Positions 7,771 to 17,172 of a stretch of 64,000 nt of DNA are shown here, one piece after another. The notes under the pieces were generated by a model. That model ran no database searches and was not told where the DNA came from. It saw nothing but the letters and a program-made list of their open reading frames with translations. The position numbers were made by a program, and so were the translations under genes. Position 1 is the stretch's first letter. Every line of letters begins with the position of its first letter. Origin of the DNA: Leifsonia sp. AG29 (GTDB lineage Bacteria; Actinomycetota; Actinomycetes; Actinomycetales; Microbacteriaceae); the NCBI RefSeq assembly GCF_009765225.1, contig NZ_VMSF01000001.1:558001-622000 (forward strand), given 5' to 3'.

Positions 7771-8864
7771 GCGGCGGCCGCGTGGGCGTCGGCGTCATCG
7801 GCGCCGGCGTCATCAGCAAGGAGTACCTGGGCAACCTGACGTCGTTCCCCGACCTGGAGGTCCGGTTCGTCGCCGACATCGACCTCGACCGCGCAAAGGC
7901 GCAGGCCGAGAAGTACGGCGTCCCGGGCTCGGGCACCGTGGAGGAGCTGCTCGCCGACGACACCGTCGAGATCGTCGTCAACCTGACGATCCCCAAGGTG
8001 CACGTCGAGGTCGCGCTGCAGGCGCTCGCCGCGGGCAAGCACGTCTGGAGCGAGAAGCCGTTCGCCCTGGACCGCGCGAGCGGCCGCGAGCTGCTCGAGA
8101 CGGCGCAGGCGAAGGGCCTCCGGGTGGCCACGGCTCCCGACACCTTCCTCGGCGCGGGCATCCAGTCCGCGCGGCGGCTGCTCGAGAGCGGCGGCATCGG
8201 CGCACCGCTGTCCGCCCTCACCCTCATGCAGGGACCCGGCCCCGAGTCCTGGCACCCGAACCCCGACTTCCTGTTCCAGGAGGGGGCGGGCCCGCTGTTC
8301 GACATCGGCCCGTACTACCTGACCGCGCTGGTGCAGCTCTTCGGCCCGGTCCGCCGGGTCAGCGCCGTGGTCTCGAAGGCGCGGGAGACGCGCGTGGTGG
8401 GCTCCGGCCCGCGCGCGGGCGAGGAGTTCTCGGTCACGGTCCCCACGCACGTCAGCGCCCTCTACGAGTTCGAGAGCGGCCAGACGGCCCAGTCGGTGTT
8501 CAGCTTCGACTCGCACCTCAAGCGCACGCAGTTCGAGGTCGCTGGCCTCGACGCCACCGTCGTCGTCCCCGACCCCAACACGTTCGAGGGCGACCTGCTC
8601 CTCCACGGCCCCGACGGCATCGACACGCTGCCGTCCACGGGGACGACGAGCACGCGCGGCATCGGCGTCGTCGAGCTGGCTCGCGCCATCCGCGCCGGCG
8701 TCCCCGAGCGGGCCTCCGGCGAGCAGGCGTACCACGTGCTCGATGTCATGATCTCGACGATCGAGGCGGGCGAGTCTGGTTCCCCCGTGGAGGTGCGGAG
8801 CTCGGTGGAGATCGCCCCGGCCCTCCCCGAGGACTGGGATCCGCGCGCCGCGACCCTGGCATGA
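7767..8864 (+). CDS. Gfo/Idh/MocA family oxidoreductase (paralogue of the 58600-59697 gene)
   Basis: A 365-residue NAD(P)-dependent oxidoreductase. The Rossmann motif is G-V-I-G-A-G-V-I-S, the lysine lies in W-S-E-K-P-F, and the catalytic region reads L-F-D-I-G-P-Y-Y-L-T, with Tyr in place of the common His. It has the same length as the 58600 gene and shares N-L-T-I-P-K, A-P-D-T, G-I-Q, W-H-P and GPYYLT blocks with it, so the two are paralogues within one window. ATGA overlaps at both ends (with the isomerase and with the next oxidoreductase) show tight translational coupling. Substrate unknown; probably a sugar or 3-keto-sugar. Confidence 0.9.
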   Translation: MSGGRVGVGVIGAGVISKEYLGNLTSFPDLEVRFVADIDLDRAKAQAEKYGVPGSGTVEELLADDTVEIVVNLTIPKVHVEVALQALAAGKHVWSEKPFALDRASGRELLETAQAKGLRVATAPDTFLGAGIQSARRLLESGGIGAPLSALTLMQGPGPESWHPNPDFLFQEGAGPLFDIGPYYLTALVQLFGPVRRVSAVVSKARETRVVGSGPRAGEEFSVTVPTHVSALYEFESGQTAQSVFSFDSHLKRTQFEVAGLDATVVVPDPNTFEGDLLLHGPDGIDTLPSTGTTSTRGIGVVELARAIRAGVPERASGEQAYHVLDVMISTIEAGESGSPVEVRSSVEIAPALPEDWDPRAATLA

Positions 8865-9955
8865 GCACCGCCGGTTCACGCCTGCGCGCAGCCGTCGTGG
8901 GCGGCGGGTTCATGGCCGAGGTCCACTCCCGGGCGGCCCGTGCCGCCCGGGCCGAGCTCGCCGGCATCGTGTCGTCGACGCCGGAGCGCTCGGCCGCTGC
9001 CGCCGAGCGTCTCGGCATCGGGCGCGCCTACGCCTCCCTCGACGAGCTGCTCGCCGACGACTCGATCGACGTCGTGCACGTCACCACGCCGAACGCGCTC
9101 CACGCCGAGCAGGCCTCCGCAGTGCTCGCGGCCGGCAAGCACGTCGTCTGCGAGAAGCCGCTCGCGACGACCACGGCCGACGCCGAGGCGCTCGTCGCCG
9201 CAGCCCGGGGCCGCACGGCCACGGTGCCGTTCGTGTACCGGTTCCATCCGATGGTGCGCGAGGCGCGGGCGCGCTTCGCGTCCGGCGCGGCCGGCCGTGT
9301 GCTCACGGTGAGCGCGTCGTACCTCCAGGACTGGTTGCTCGCCTCCGGTGACGACAACTGGCGCGTCGACTCGGCTCAGGGAGGCCGGTCCCGCGCGTTC
9401 GCGGACATCGGCTCGCACCTCGTCGACCTCGTCGAGTTCGTGACCGGCGACCGCGTCACGCGGGTGTCGGCGACGAAGAAGACAGTATTCACCGAGCGCG
9501 CGGCGCACTCCTCGATCACCACGGAGGACGCCGTCGCCGTGGTCATCGAGACCGCCGCGGGAGCGATCGGGACCCTGCTGGTATCGCAGGTGGCGCCCGG
9601 GCGCAAGAACCGCCTCCTGCTCGAGATCGCGGGCAGCGAGGAGAGCGTCGGGTTCGATCAGGAGCAGCCCGAGACGCTCTGGGTCGGCCGGCGGCGGGGG
9701 AGCCTCCTCGTACCGCGCGACGCCGATCAGCTCAGCGAGGACGCCGCGCGCCTCTGCGTCGTGCCGTCGGGGCACCCGCAGGGCTACCAGGAGGCGTTCG
9801 CCGCCTTCGTCGCCGACACGTACGCGGCCGTCGCGGGCGAGGAGCCCGACGGCCTGCCCCGCTTCACCGACGGCCTGCGGGCCGTCCGCATCACGGACGC
9901 GGTGATCGACTCGGCCGAGTCTGGCACCTGGATCGGATTGGAACAGAACGCATGA
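8861..9955 (+). CDS. Gfo/Idh/MocA family oxidoreductase (paralogue of the 56718-57926 gene)
   Basis: A 364-residue oxidoreductase with G-G-G-F-M-A-E-V-H at the nucleotide site, V-C-E-K-P-L as the lysine motif and [12 protein letters not shown] carrying the intact Asp/His pair. It shares Y-L-Q-D-W-L and the DIG.H.VDLVE block with the first gene of cluster B, so it is the second of two oxidoreductase pairs common to both clusters. Start ATG 8861 overlaps the previous stop by 4 bp; its own stop overlaps the next start in the same way. Two Gfo/Idh/MocA enzymes in one operon suit an oxidation step followed by a later reduction. Confidence 0.9.
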   Translation: MSTAGSRLRAAVVGGGFMAEVHSRAARAARAELAGIVSSTPERSAAAAERLGIGRAYASLDELLADDSIDVVHVTTPNALHAEQASAVLAAGKHVVCEKPLATTTADAEALVAAARGRTATVPFVYRFHPMVREARARFASGAAGRVLTVSASYLQDWLLASGDDNWRVDSAQGGRSRAFADIGSHLVDLVEFVTGDRVTRVSATKKTVFTERAAHSSITTEDAVAVVIETAAGAIGTLLVSQVAPGRKNRLLLEIAGSEESVGFDQEQPETLWVGRRRGSLLVPRDADQLSEDAARLCVVPSGHPQGYQEAFAAFVADTYAAVAGEEPDGLPRFTDGLRAVRITDAVIDSAESGTWIGLEQNA

Positions 9956-11016
9956 CGGACGCACAGACCACCGCCGCGGGCGCCGAGTCGGGCGGCACCG
10001 AGTCGGGCCGCACCCACCCCGTGACCCTCTTCACCGGCCAGTGGGCGGACCTGACCCTGGAGGAGGTGGCGAAGCACGCCTCCGAGTGGGGCTACGACGG
10101 CCTCGAGATCGCCTGCTCGGGCGAGCACCTCGATGTGTGGCGGGCTGCGGAGGACGACGCCTACCTCCAGGGCCGGCTCGATATCCTCGACCGGTACGGG
10201 CTCAAGGTCTGGGCGATCTCGAACCACCTGAAGGGCCAGGCGGTGTGCGACGACCCGATCGACTTCCGCCACCAGGCGATCGTCGGGTCGAAGGTGTGGG
10301 GCGACGGCGACCCGGAGGGGGTGCGGCAGCGTGCGGCGGAGGAGCTCAAGCTCACCGCCAAGGTCGCGCGCAAGCTCGGCGTCGACACGGTCGTCGGGTT
10401 CACCGGGTCGAGCATCTGGCCGTACGTGGCCCAGTTCCCGCCGGTGCCCGCCTCCGTCATCGACGCCGGCTACCAGGACTTCGCCGACCGCTGGAACCCG
10501 ATCCTCGACGTGTTCGACGGCGAGGGGGTCCGCTTCGCGCACGAGGTTCACCCGTCCGAGATCGCCTACGACTACTGGACGAGCGTGCGCACCCTCGAGG
10601 CGATCGACCACCGCGAGGCGTTCGGCTTCAACTGGGACCCGTCGCACATGATGTGGCAGGACATCGACCCGGTCGGGTTCATCGTCGACTTCGCGGACCG
10701 CATCTACCACGTCGACTGCAAGGACACCCGTCTGCGGCCGAAGAACGGGCGCGCCGGTGTGCTCGGCTCGCACCTCCCGTGGGGCGACCCGCGCCGCGGC
10801 TGGGACTTCGTGTCGACCGGGCACGGCGACGTGCCCTGGGAGGACGCCTTCCGCGCGCTCGAGTCGATCGGCTACGGCGGCCCCATCTCGATCGAGTGGG
10901 AGGACGCCGGGATGGACCGCCTGCACGGCGCGAAGGAGGCGGTCGGGTACATCCGGTCGCTCCTCTGGAAGCAGCCGACGGCCTCCTTCGACGCGGCCTT
11001 CAGCAACCAGGACTGA
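9952..11016 (+). CDS. Sugar phosphate isomerase/epimerase-like TIM-barrel protein (long form)
   Basis: A 354-residue xylose-isomerase-like TIM barrel closing the cluster-A plus-strand operon. Likely metal ligands are visible in order: E-V-H-P-S-E-I-A (Glu), F-N-W-D-P-S-H (Asp, His), V-D-C-K-D and [10 protein letters not shown] (Glu). Long members of this superfamily include metal-dependent lyases acting on 3-keto-glycosides in C-glycoside and levoglucosan breakdown. With two oxidoreductases directly upstream, a beta-elimination or isomerisation step on an oxidised sugar is the best guess. N-terminal residues 1-22 are a low-complexity A/G/T/S extension before the barrel. Confidence 0.87.
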   Translation: MTDAQTTAAGAESGGTESGRTHPVTLFTGQWADLTLEEVAKHASEWGYDGLEIACSGEHLDVWRAAEDDAYLQGRLDILDRYGLKVWAISNHLKGQAVCDDPIDFRHQAIVGSKVWGDGDPEGVRQRAAEELKLTAKVARKLGVDTVVGFTGSSIWPYVAQFPPVPASVIDAGYQDFADRWNPILDVFDGEGVRFAHEVHPSEIAYDYWTSVRTLEAIDHREAFGFNWDPSHMMWQDIDPVGFIVDFADRIYHVDCKDTRLRPKNGRAGVLGSHLPWGDPRRGWDFVSTGHGDVPWEDAFRALESIGYGGPISIEWEDAGMDRLHGAKEAVGYIRSLLWKQPTASFDAAFSNQD

Positions 11017-11037
11017 CGGCCGCCCGCCGCGCGCCGA

Positions 11038-11589
11038 TCACTCGAAGCGGACGGCGGAGGCGTCGACGACCTCGGCCGTGCGGCCCGGAGCCCGGTGGTT
11101 CGCCCAGTACAGATTGGTGTGGGCGATCATCAGGTCGGGGGAGGGTGCGCCCCACGGGCTGAGGTCCTCGGTGGTGTGCGCGTCGCCGACCAGGGTCACG
11201 TCGTAGCCGCGCGTCAGTCCGCCGTGGATGGTCGACCGGATGCACTCGTCGGTCTGCGACCCCGTGACGACGATCCGGGCCGCCCCCAGGTCGGCGAGCA
11301 CGGCCTCGAGGTCCGTCGCCTCGAAGGCGTCCGGGTAGTTCTTCGGCACGAGCGGCTCGGACGCGGCGGGCTCGAGCTCCGGCACGATCCGCCACTCCTC
11401 GCTGTCGACGGCGAGGTGCTCGTCCGAGTGCTGGACCCAGACCACCGGAACCTGCTCGCTGCGCGCGCGGTCGACCAGCTCCCGGATCGTGCCGACGACC
11501 TCGTCGCGACGGTGCGCGCCTCCGATCACGCCGTTCTGCACGTCGATCACCAGCAGTGCCGTGCCGTCGCGCCCCTCCAGAGTCGTCAT
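11038..11589 (-). CDS. Cysteine hydrolase of the isochorismatase family
   Basis: A 183-residue protein with the family triad visible: Asp in L-L-V-I-D-V-Q-N (about residue 17), Lys in V-P-K-N-Y-P-D-A-F (about residue 80) and nucleophilic Cys in S-Q-T-D-E-C-I-R-S-T (about residue 115). Members hydrolyse amides such as nicotinamide or ureidoacrylate-type compounds, or isochorismate; the substrate here cannot be told. GAGGGG precedes the ATG. It converges on cluster A with a 21-bp gap and does not look part of that pathway. Confidence 0.88.
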   Translation of the reverse strand: MTTLEGRDGTALLVIDVQNGVIGGAHRRDEVVGTIRELVDRARSEQVPVVWVQHSDEHLAVDSEEWRIVPELEPAASEPLVPKNYPDAFEATDLEAVLADLGAARIVVTGSQTDECIRSTIHGGLTRGYDVTLVGDAHTTEDLSPWGAPSPDLMIAHTNLYWANHRAPGRTAEVVDASAVRFE

Positions 11590-11642
11590 CGTCCCGCCCC
11601 TCTCGTCACAGCGATGGTACTCGCCGCGGCTAGGCTCTGCGC

Positions 11643-12227
11643 GTGGAGACGATCCGGGGCGAGGACTGGTACGGGCGCGAGCTGGAGGGGGCGGAGTTCA
11701 CCGGTGCCGTGTTCGACGACGTCGATATGACCGAGCTGCGCAGCACCGGCGCGGCCTTCACCGACTGCGTCTTCCGGAAGGTGCGGTTCAACGTCAGCGA
11801 GCACAGCGACTCGGCCTTCGTGAACTGCCGGTTCGAGCGCTGCAACTTCTTCGACGCGGCCTTCCGCCGCTGCAAGCTGACGGGAAGCGTCTTCACGGCG
11901 TGCGAGTTCGCGCTGCTGAAGGTGGAGGGAGGCAATTGGTCGTTCGTCTCGCTCGCGCGTGCCGAACTGCGCGGCGCGGCGTTCGAGGGGGTGCGGCTCC
12001 GGGAGGCCGACCTCTCGCGGGCAAAATGCCGGGAGGCGCGGTTCGAGGGCTGCGACCTCTCGGCCGCCGCCCTGGTCGGCGCGGACTTCAGCGGAGCCTC
12101 CCTCGTCGGGAGCGATCTGACGGGCATCGAGCCCGCAGACCTCGTGCTGCGGGGTGCGATCATCGACGAGCGCCAGGCCGTTGTCCTCGCCGAGGCGCTC
12201 GGGGTGGTCGTCGTGCCGGCGCGGTAG
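11643..12227 (+). CDS. Pentapeptide-repeat protein
   Basis: A 194-residue protein made largely of tandem A(D/N)LXX-type pentapeptides (for example E-F-T-G-A-V-F-D-D-V-D, L-R-E-A-D-L-S-R-A, L-V-G-A-D-F-S-G-A-S-L-V-G-S-D-L), which fold as a right-handed quadrilateral beta-helix. Some relatives mimic DNA and protect gyrase (Qnr/MfpA), but the repeat alone does not show that role. The GTG start has no ribosome site and follows TAGGCT (11633-11638) by 4 nt, suggesting a leaderless transcript. Confidence 0.85.
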   Translation: METIRGEDWYGRELEGAEFTGAVFDDVDMTELRSTGAAFTDCVFRKVRFNVSEHSDSAFVNCRFERCNFFDAAFRRCKLTGSVFTACEFALLKVEGGNWSFVSLARAELRGAAFEGVRLREADLSRAKCREARFEGCDLSAAALVGADFSGASLVGSDLTGIEPADLVLRGAIIDERQAVVLAEALGVVVVPAR

Positions 12228-12270
12228 GCAACGGAGGACGCATATCGCGACACACCGTTGACGAGCGGGC

Positions 12271-12314
12271 AAGGGAGGGGATCCGGAGCGTGTCGACTCC
12301 GGATCCCCTCCCTT
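12271..12314. terminator. Perfect 18-bp stem between convergent genes
   Basis: Two perfectly complementary 18-bp arms (12271-12288 and 12297-12314) with an 8-nt loop lie between the pentapeptide gene and the ABC exporter gene. There is no long T run, but its position between convergent genes and its stability make a bidirectional terminator the simplest reading. Confidence 0.75.
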
Positions 12315-12364
12315 AGCCGCCGCGGACAGGAGCGAAGCGGGCAGGACCGGCGCGCCGTGCCGCG

Positions 12365-13036
12365 TCAGGCCACTTCGCGCAGCTGCCCGTGCTTGATGTG
12401 GAGGCGGCGCTGGGCTCGCTTCGCGACCGCACTGTCGTGGGTCACGATGATCACGGTGAGCCCGCGGTCGCGCCAGAGGCCCTCGAGCAGCTCCATGATC
12501 TCGTCGCGGGTCTCCTCGTCGAGGTTGCCCGTCGGCTCGTCGGCGAGGAGCACGTCGGGGTCCTTCACGAGGGCGCGCGCGATCGCGACACGCTGCTGCT
12601 GGCCTCCCGAGAGCTCCGAGGGGAGGTGATTCGCCCGGTCGGCGAGTCCGACCGAGGCCAGCGCCTCCGCGGCCCGGCGCCTGCGCTCAGCGGCCGTCAC
12701 GCCGAGCGGGGCCAGCGCCGTCTCGACGTTCTCCTGCGCTGTCAGCGTGGGGATGAGGTTGAAGCCCTGGAAGACGAAGCCGATCTCCTCCGCCCGGATG
12801 CGGGCGAGCTTCGAGTCGCGCAGCTGCGACAGGCTGGCGTCGCCGAGCTCGACCGACCCCGAGCTGGGGCGGTCGAGCGCGCCGAGCATCTGGAGGAGCG
12901 TCGACTTCCCGCCTCCCGTCGGCCCCTGGATGGCGACCAGCTGCCCGTCCGGGATGGTGAGCGTGACGTCGTTGAGGGCGACGACCTGGCGCTTCGACTG
13001 CGTGTACGTCTTCGTGACGTTGGCGAGGGTGTACAT
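12365..13036 (-). CDS. MacB/LolD-type ABC transporter ATP-binding protein
   Basis: A 223-residue nucleotide-binding subunit. Walker A is G-P-T-G-G-G-K-S-T, the Q loop V-F-Q-G-F-N-L-I-P-T-L-T, the ABC signature L-S-G-G-Q-Q-Q-R-V-A-I-A-R-A-L, Walker B V-L-L-A-D-E-P-T-G-N-L-D and the switch V-T-H-D. The FNLIPTLT and ADEPTGNLD wording is characteristic of exporters paired with FtsX-like permeases, and such a permease lies 23 bp upstream. ATG 13036 is the start; longer open frame upstream is within the permease gene. Probably energises export of a peptide, lipid or drug. Confidence 0.92.
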   Translation of the reverse strand: MYTLANVTKTYTQSKRQVVALNDVTLTIPDGQLVAIQGPTGGGKSTLLQMLGALDRPSSGSVELGDASLSQLRDSKLARIRAEEIGFVFQGFNLIPTLTAQENVETALAPLGVTAAERRRRAAEALASVGLADRANHLPSELSGGQQQRVAIARALVKDPDVLLADEPTGNLDEETRDEIMELLEGLWRDRGLTVIIVTHDSAVAKRAQRRLHIKHGQLREVA

Positions 13037-13059
13037 GTTCTGCTCCTGGTGGGGTCGGT

Positions 13060-14628
13060 TCAGGCCACCGACCGCAGCGCGGCCGCCGGACGGAGACGGG
13101 AGGCGCGCCAGCCGCCGATGGCGCCGGCGAGCAGGCCGCCGAGCACCGCGAGGCCGACCGCGCCCACGATGATCCAGAAGGTCACGGGGGCGTGCAGGGC
13201 GACCTCGGTGGAGGTGGTGGCCGCCCGGCGCAGCGCGCTGAACGGGCCGGCGCCGCCTCCGCTCGCGGCGCCTCCGTTCCCGGCGCCTCCGCCGAAGCCC
13301 GCGCCTCCACCGAACCCGCCGCCGTTCCCGGCACCCGCGCGCCGGCCGGCAGCAGTGGCGAAGCCGTTTCCGATGCTGCCGGTCAGGGTGGGCGCGAGGG
13401 CGTTGACGACGAAGACCCCGAGGAGTCCGAGGGCGACGCCGATCACGCCGCCGATGACGCCCTGGACGACCGATTCGCCGGCGACCTGGCCGACGATGCG
13501 CCGGTTGGTCCAGCCGATCGCCTTGAGGGTGCCGAACTCGCGGGTGCGCCGGGTGACGCCGGAGATGGTGAACAGGATCGCGATGAGGAAGGCGGCCGCG
13601 AGCACGATGACCGAGAGCCACGTGCCGAGGTTGCCGACCAGCTGGCCGGCCGAGCCGAGGGAGCCGGACACGGTGGAGGCGAGATCGGCCTGGGTGCTCA
13701 CGGTCGCGCCGGGCACCGCCTTCGTGAGCGCCGACTTGACCTGGTCGATGTCGTCGGCCGACGCGGCCTTCACGTAGACGGCGGAGATCTTCCCCGTCTG
13801 GCCGGAGAGCTTCTGTGCGACATCGAGCGGGATGTAAGCGTTGGAGGCGGTGGTCGAGTCCGACCCGGTGGCGGCGACGACGCCCACCACCGTGAAGTCG
13901 GTCCCGCCGACGGTGAGGGTGTCGCCGACGGCCTTGCTCGCGGTCTTCGCGTAGGCGGCGTCGAGGACGACGACGTCCTTGCCGGTGTCCGCGGCGGTCA
14001 GCCCGCGCCCGCTCGTGAGGGTGACCGAGGCGAGCGGCCCGACGGACTGCCCGGCGGGGTCGACGCCGAGCACCGAGAAGGCGTCGACCGTGAAGGAGCT
14101 GCCGCCCGCGCCGTCCGCCCCGCCTGTCGGGGCCGGCGTCGGCACGGCACCAGACTGGGCGGCCTGACGCTGCTGCCGCAGCTGCTGGAAGTTGGGGAGC
14201 GTTCCGCTGAAGCTCGTGTTCGTCAGCGACAGCACGCCCGCCGCCGACTGCACGTGCGCGACCTTCTTGGTGGCCGACAGCGTGGAGGCGTCCATCACCG
14301 TCGCCCCGCGCGTCGGCTGGAGGCGCGAGGTGTTGATCTGCCTCCCGGTGCCGGTGTCCGAGCCCGCGCCCGCGCCGAAGTCGAACCGGGGACCGCCTCC
14401 CTGCCCCTGCAGCGCGCCGGCGCCCTGGGCGGTGGCCGGCTCGGTCACCGTGATGTCGGTCCCGACGCCGTAGACCGACTGCAGAACGCTCTCCTGCGCC
14501 TGCTTCACGCCGGCCGAGACCGCGTTCACGATGATGACGAGGGCGATCGCGAGCGCCATGCCGATCGCGATGATGATCGTCTGTTTGCGGCGGCCGAGCA
14601 ATTCCCGCCGCAGATAGGTCCCGAACAT
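13060..14628 (-). CDS. FtsX-like ABC transporter permease
   Basis: A 522-residue MacB-type permease: one N-terminal membrane helix (about residues 15-38), a large extracytoplasmic domain (about 40-280) and three C-terminal helices (about 300-325, 370-400 and 480-510). The last periplasmic loop has a glycine-rich stretch of about 45 residues (roughly 415-460, repeated G-G-G-A-G-F-G-G) that most relatives lack. Co-transcribed with the ATPase downstream. It is divergent from the two-component system across a 235-bp gap, an arrangement often used for envelope-stress or antimicrobial-peptide sensing exporters, but regulation by that pair is inference. Confidence 0.9.
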   Translation of the reverse strand: MFGTYLRRELLGRRKQTIIIAIGMALAIALVIIVNAVSAGVKQAQESVLQSVYGVGTDITVTEPATAQGAGALQGQGGGPRFDFGAGAGSDTGTGRQINTSRLQPTRGATVMDASTLSATKKVAHVQSAAGVLSLTNTSFSGTLPNFQQLRQQRQAAQSGAVPTPAPTGGADGAGGSSFTVDAFSVLGVDPAGQSVGPLASVTLTSGRGLTAADTGKDVVVLDAAYAKTASKAVGDTLTVGGTDFTVVGVVAATGSDSTTASNAYIPLDVAQKLSGQTGKISAVYVKAASADDIDQVKSALTKAVPGATVSTQADLASTVSGSLGSAGQLVGNLGTWLSVIVLAAAFLIAILFTISGVTRRTREFGTLKAIGWTNRRIVGQVAGESVVQGVIGGVIGVALGLLGVFVVNALAPTLTGSIGNGFATAAGRRAGAGNGGGFGGGAGFGGGAGNGGAASGGGAGPFSALRRAATTSTEVALHAPVTFWIIVGAVGLAVLGGLLAGAIGGWRASRLRPAAALRSVA

Positions 14629-14863
14629 TGGCTTCCAAACTGTGAGATCGGACGAACTCTTTGCGGGAGGTTAAGGACCGGCGTTCGCAGGCGACTATGG
14701 CGTGCCTATGGATCAGCCGTGCGGCGGCCCTGGTTCCGGAGGGAGATCACAGACAGCGGGAACCACCTCGTGTTCGCCCCCACGCTGATCGGTAGCGCTC
14801 AGATACTTCATAGGTTCCGCAAAGTCAGCACGCAACGCCCTCCGCATAATGAGAAAGGTGACG

Positions 14864-15619
14864 ATGAACACCCGAGCCGCGACCGGCGCCTCCACCCAGC
14901 CCCGTTCCCTGCTGCGCCGCGCCGACGGCACCTCGATCCGCGTGCTCGTCGTCGACGACGAGGCCACGCTGACCGACCTGCTCGCCATGGCGCTGCACTA
15001 CGAGGACTGGGACGTGAAGACCGCCTCGAACGGCCAGCAGGCGCTGCAGCTGTCCCGCGAGTTCAAGCCCGACGTCGTGGTGCTCGACATCATGCTGCCC
15101 GACATCGACGGGCTCCAGGTGCTCTCGCGGATGCGGGCGGACGGCAACGAGGCCCCGGTGCTGTTCCTCACCGCGAAGGACTCGCTCGACGACCGCATCG
15201 CCGGGCTGACCGCGGGCGGCGACGACTACGTCACCAAGCCGTTCAGCCTGGAGGAGCTGGTCGCGCGCCTCCGCGGGCTGCTCCGCCGCTCACGCGCGGC
15301 CGTCGCGGACCAGGAGGACCCGGTGCTCATCGTCGGCGATCTCGTGCTCGACGAGGACAGCTACGAGGTCCACCGCGGAGGCGAGCAGATCCAGCTGACC
15401 GCCACCGAGTTCGAGCTCCTCCGATTCCTGATGCGGAACCCGCGCCGCGTTCTCAGCAAGGCGCAGATCCTCGACCGGGTGTGGAGCTACGACTTCGGCG
15501 GCTCGTCGAGCGTCGTCGAGCTCTACATCTCCTACCTGCGCAAGAAGATCGACGCCGGCCGGCCGCCGATGATCCACACGGTCCGCGGTGCGGGCTACAT
15601 GGTGAAGGCGGCGCAGTGA
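14864..15619 (+). CDS. OmpR/PhoB-family response regulator
   Basis: A response regulator of 251 residues with receiver domain (about residues 25-140; acidic pocket V-V-D-D-E, phosphoacceptor Asp in V-V-V-L-D-I-M-L-P, conserved Lys in V-T-K-P-F) and a winged-helix DNA-binding domain (about 155-250, L-T-A-T-E-F-E-L-L-R and V-R-G-A-G-Y-M). ATG 14864 is preferred because AGAAAGG lies 5-6 nt upstream; an ATG at 14849 would add five residues. The kinase gene overlaps its stop by 4 bp, so they form one signalling pair. CATAAT at 14845-14850 is a possible -10 only if the later start is used. Confidence 0.93.
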   Translation: MNTRAATGASTQPRSLLRRADGTSIRVLVVDDEATLTDLLAMALHYEDWDVKTASNGQQALQLSREFKPDVVVLDIMLPDIDGLQVLSRMRADGNEAPVLFLTAKDSLDDRIAGLTAGGDDYVTKPFSLEELVARLRGLLRRSRAAVADQEDPVLIVGDLVLDEDSYEVHRGGEQIQLTATEFELLRFLMRNPRRVLSKAQILDRVWSYDFGGSSSVVELYISYLRKKIDAGRPPMIHTVRGAGYMVKAAQ

Positions 15620-17172
15620 CCGCAGCCCGCGATGCGGGCGCTCCGACGGCCGGCCGGAAGCGCCGGTGGCCTCCGTTCGTCCGCCCCGTCCGGTCGTGGA
15701 CGATCCGAAGCCGCGTCGTCCTCGTCGTCGTCGCCATGCTCGCCGTGCTCGGCGCCGTCATCGGCACGGTGAGCGTGTTCGCGCTCCAGAGCTCCCTGAT
15801 GGAACGGCTGGACGCCCAGCTCACCAGCGCGCTCGTCCGCGGCCAGCACGCGGCCGACCGGATCAACGGGGGAGGGCCGACCAGCCCCGAGACGCAGGGC
15901 GTCGTCCAGACGCCCGGCCAGCCGACCGGGACGCTCGGTGCGGTGCGCAGCGCCAACGGAGGTCTGCTCTTCCCGCCCGTGGTGCTCTCCGATCACCCGC
16001 GGGGCAGCGAAGGCGACCAGCCGCTCGGCCCGCAGCAGGTCGCGATCAACGGCCTCGCCCTCCTGACCGTGCCCTCGGACGGCAAGCCCCGCACGGTCGA
16101 CCTCGGGTCGGCCCTCGGGTCGTACCGGATCGCGGCCGCCACGCTCGACAACGGCGACAGCGTCATCATCGGGCTGCCCCTCAGCGACGTCCAGGCGACG
16201 ATGAACCAGCTGACCCTCGTGATCGCGCTGGTGACGCTCGCGGGACTCGTCTTCGCGTTCCTCCTCGCGAACCTCGTCGTCCGGCTGGCGCTCAGGCCGC
16301 TCGAGCGCGTCGCGGGGACGGCCGAGCAGGTGGCACACATGCCCCTCGACCGCGGAGACGTCGCGCTCTCCGTCCGCGTCCCCGAGGAGGACACCGACCC
16401 GCACACCGAGGTCGGCCTCGTCGGGTCCGCGCTCAACCGCATGCTCGAGCACGTCGCCTCCGCTCTGACCGCGCGCCAGGCGAGCGAGCAGAAGGTGCGC
16501 CAGTTCGTCGCCGACGCGAGCCACGAGCTCCGCACGCCGCTCGCCTCCATCCGCGGCTATGCCGAGCTGACCCGGCGGTCGCCCCACGAGCTGCCCGCCG
16601 ACGTCACCCGATCGGTGGGGCGGATCGAGTCGGAGGCCACCCGGATGACCTCGCTCGTCGAGGATCTGCTCCTCCTCGCCCGGCTCGACGAGGGCCGCGA
16701 GCTCGATCACGACCCGGTCGACCTGTCCCTGCTGCTGATCGACGCCGTCAGCGACGCGCACGCCGCCGGGCCCGGGCACGAGTGGGCGATCGACCTCCCG
16801 GAGGAGCCGGTGGAGGTGCTCGGCGACGCCCCGAGGCTCCACCAGGTCGTGATGAACCTCCTCGCCAACGCGCGGGTGCACACCCCCGAGGGGACCAAGG
16901 TCACGGCCGCGCTCGCCGTCGACCCCGAGGCGCGTGAGGCCGTGATCACGGTCGCAGACGACGGACCCGGCATCCCGGAGGGCCTCGAGTCGACGCTCTT
17001 CGAGCGGTTCGCCCGCGGCGACAGCTCGCGCAACCGGGCGACCGGGTCGACCGGGCTCGGACTCGCCATCGTGCAGGCGGTGGTGGAGGCGCACGGCGGC
17101 ACGGTCGGCGTCACGAGCGTGCCCGGTGACACCGTCTTCACCGTGCGCCTCCCGCTGGCGGAGTCCGGATGA
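15616..17172 (+). CDS. Two-component sensor histidine kinase
   Basis: A 518-residue membrane kinase starting at GTG 15616 in a 4-bp overlap with the regulator. Order: cytoplasmic basic N-terminus, membrane helix about 33-58, extracytoplasmic sensor about 60-190, helix about 196-218, HAMP about 219-285, phosphoacceptor box with His303 in D-A-S-H-E-L-R-T-P, N box in N-L-L-A-N-A-R-V-H-T, and G boxes D-D-G-P-G-I-P and T-G-L-G-L-A-I-V. All catalytic motifs are intact. Ligand unknown; sensing at the membrane with control of the divergent exporter is a reasonable guess. Confidence 0.93.
   Translation: MTAARDAGAPTAGRKRRWPPFVRPVRSWTIRSRVVLVVVAMLAVLGAVIGTVSVFALQSSLMERLDAQLTSALVRGQHAADRINGGGPTSPETQGVVQTPGQPTGTLGAVRSANGGLLFPPVVLSDHPRGSEGDQPLGPQQVAINGLALLTVPSDGKPRTVDLGSALGSYRIAAATLDNGDSVIIGLPLSDVQATMNQLTLVIALVTLAGLVFAFLLANLVVRLALRPLERVAGTAEQVAHMPLDRGDVALSVRVPEEDTDPHTEVGLVGSALNRMLEHVASALTARQASEQKVRQFVADASHELRTPLASIRGYAELTRRSPHELPADVTRSVGRIESEATRMTSLVEDLLLLARLDEGRELDHDPVDLSLLLIDAVSDAHAAGPGHEWAIDLPEEPVEVLGDAPRLHQVVMNLLANARVHTPEGTKVTAALAVDPEAREAVITVADDGPGIPEGLESTLFERFARGDSSRNRATGSTGLGLAIVQAVVEAHGGTVGVTSVPGDTVFTVRLPLAESG

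Noticed and set aside
11401-11430. Further copy of the 58-bp element (CGAGGTGCTCG at 11412)
   Set aside because: Only the outer 11-mer matches, inside a coding region, without the second arm or the central core.
13192-15615. Upstream extension of the histidine kinase frame (to 1326 codons)
   Set aside because: It runs antisense to the FtsX-like permease and overlaps the response regulator in another frame; the GTG at 15616 with ATGA-type coupling is the proper start.
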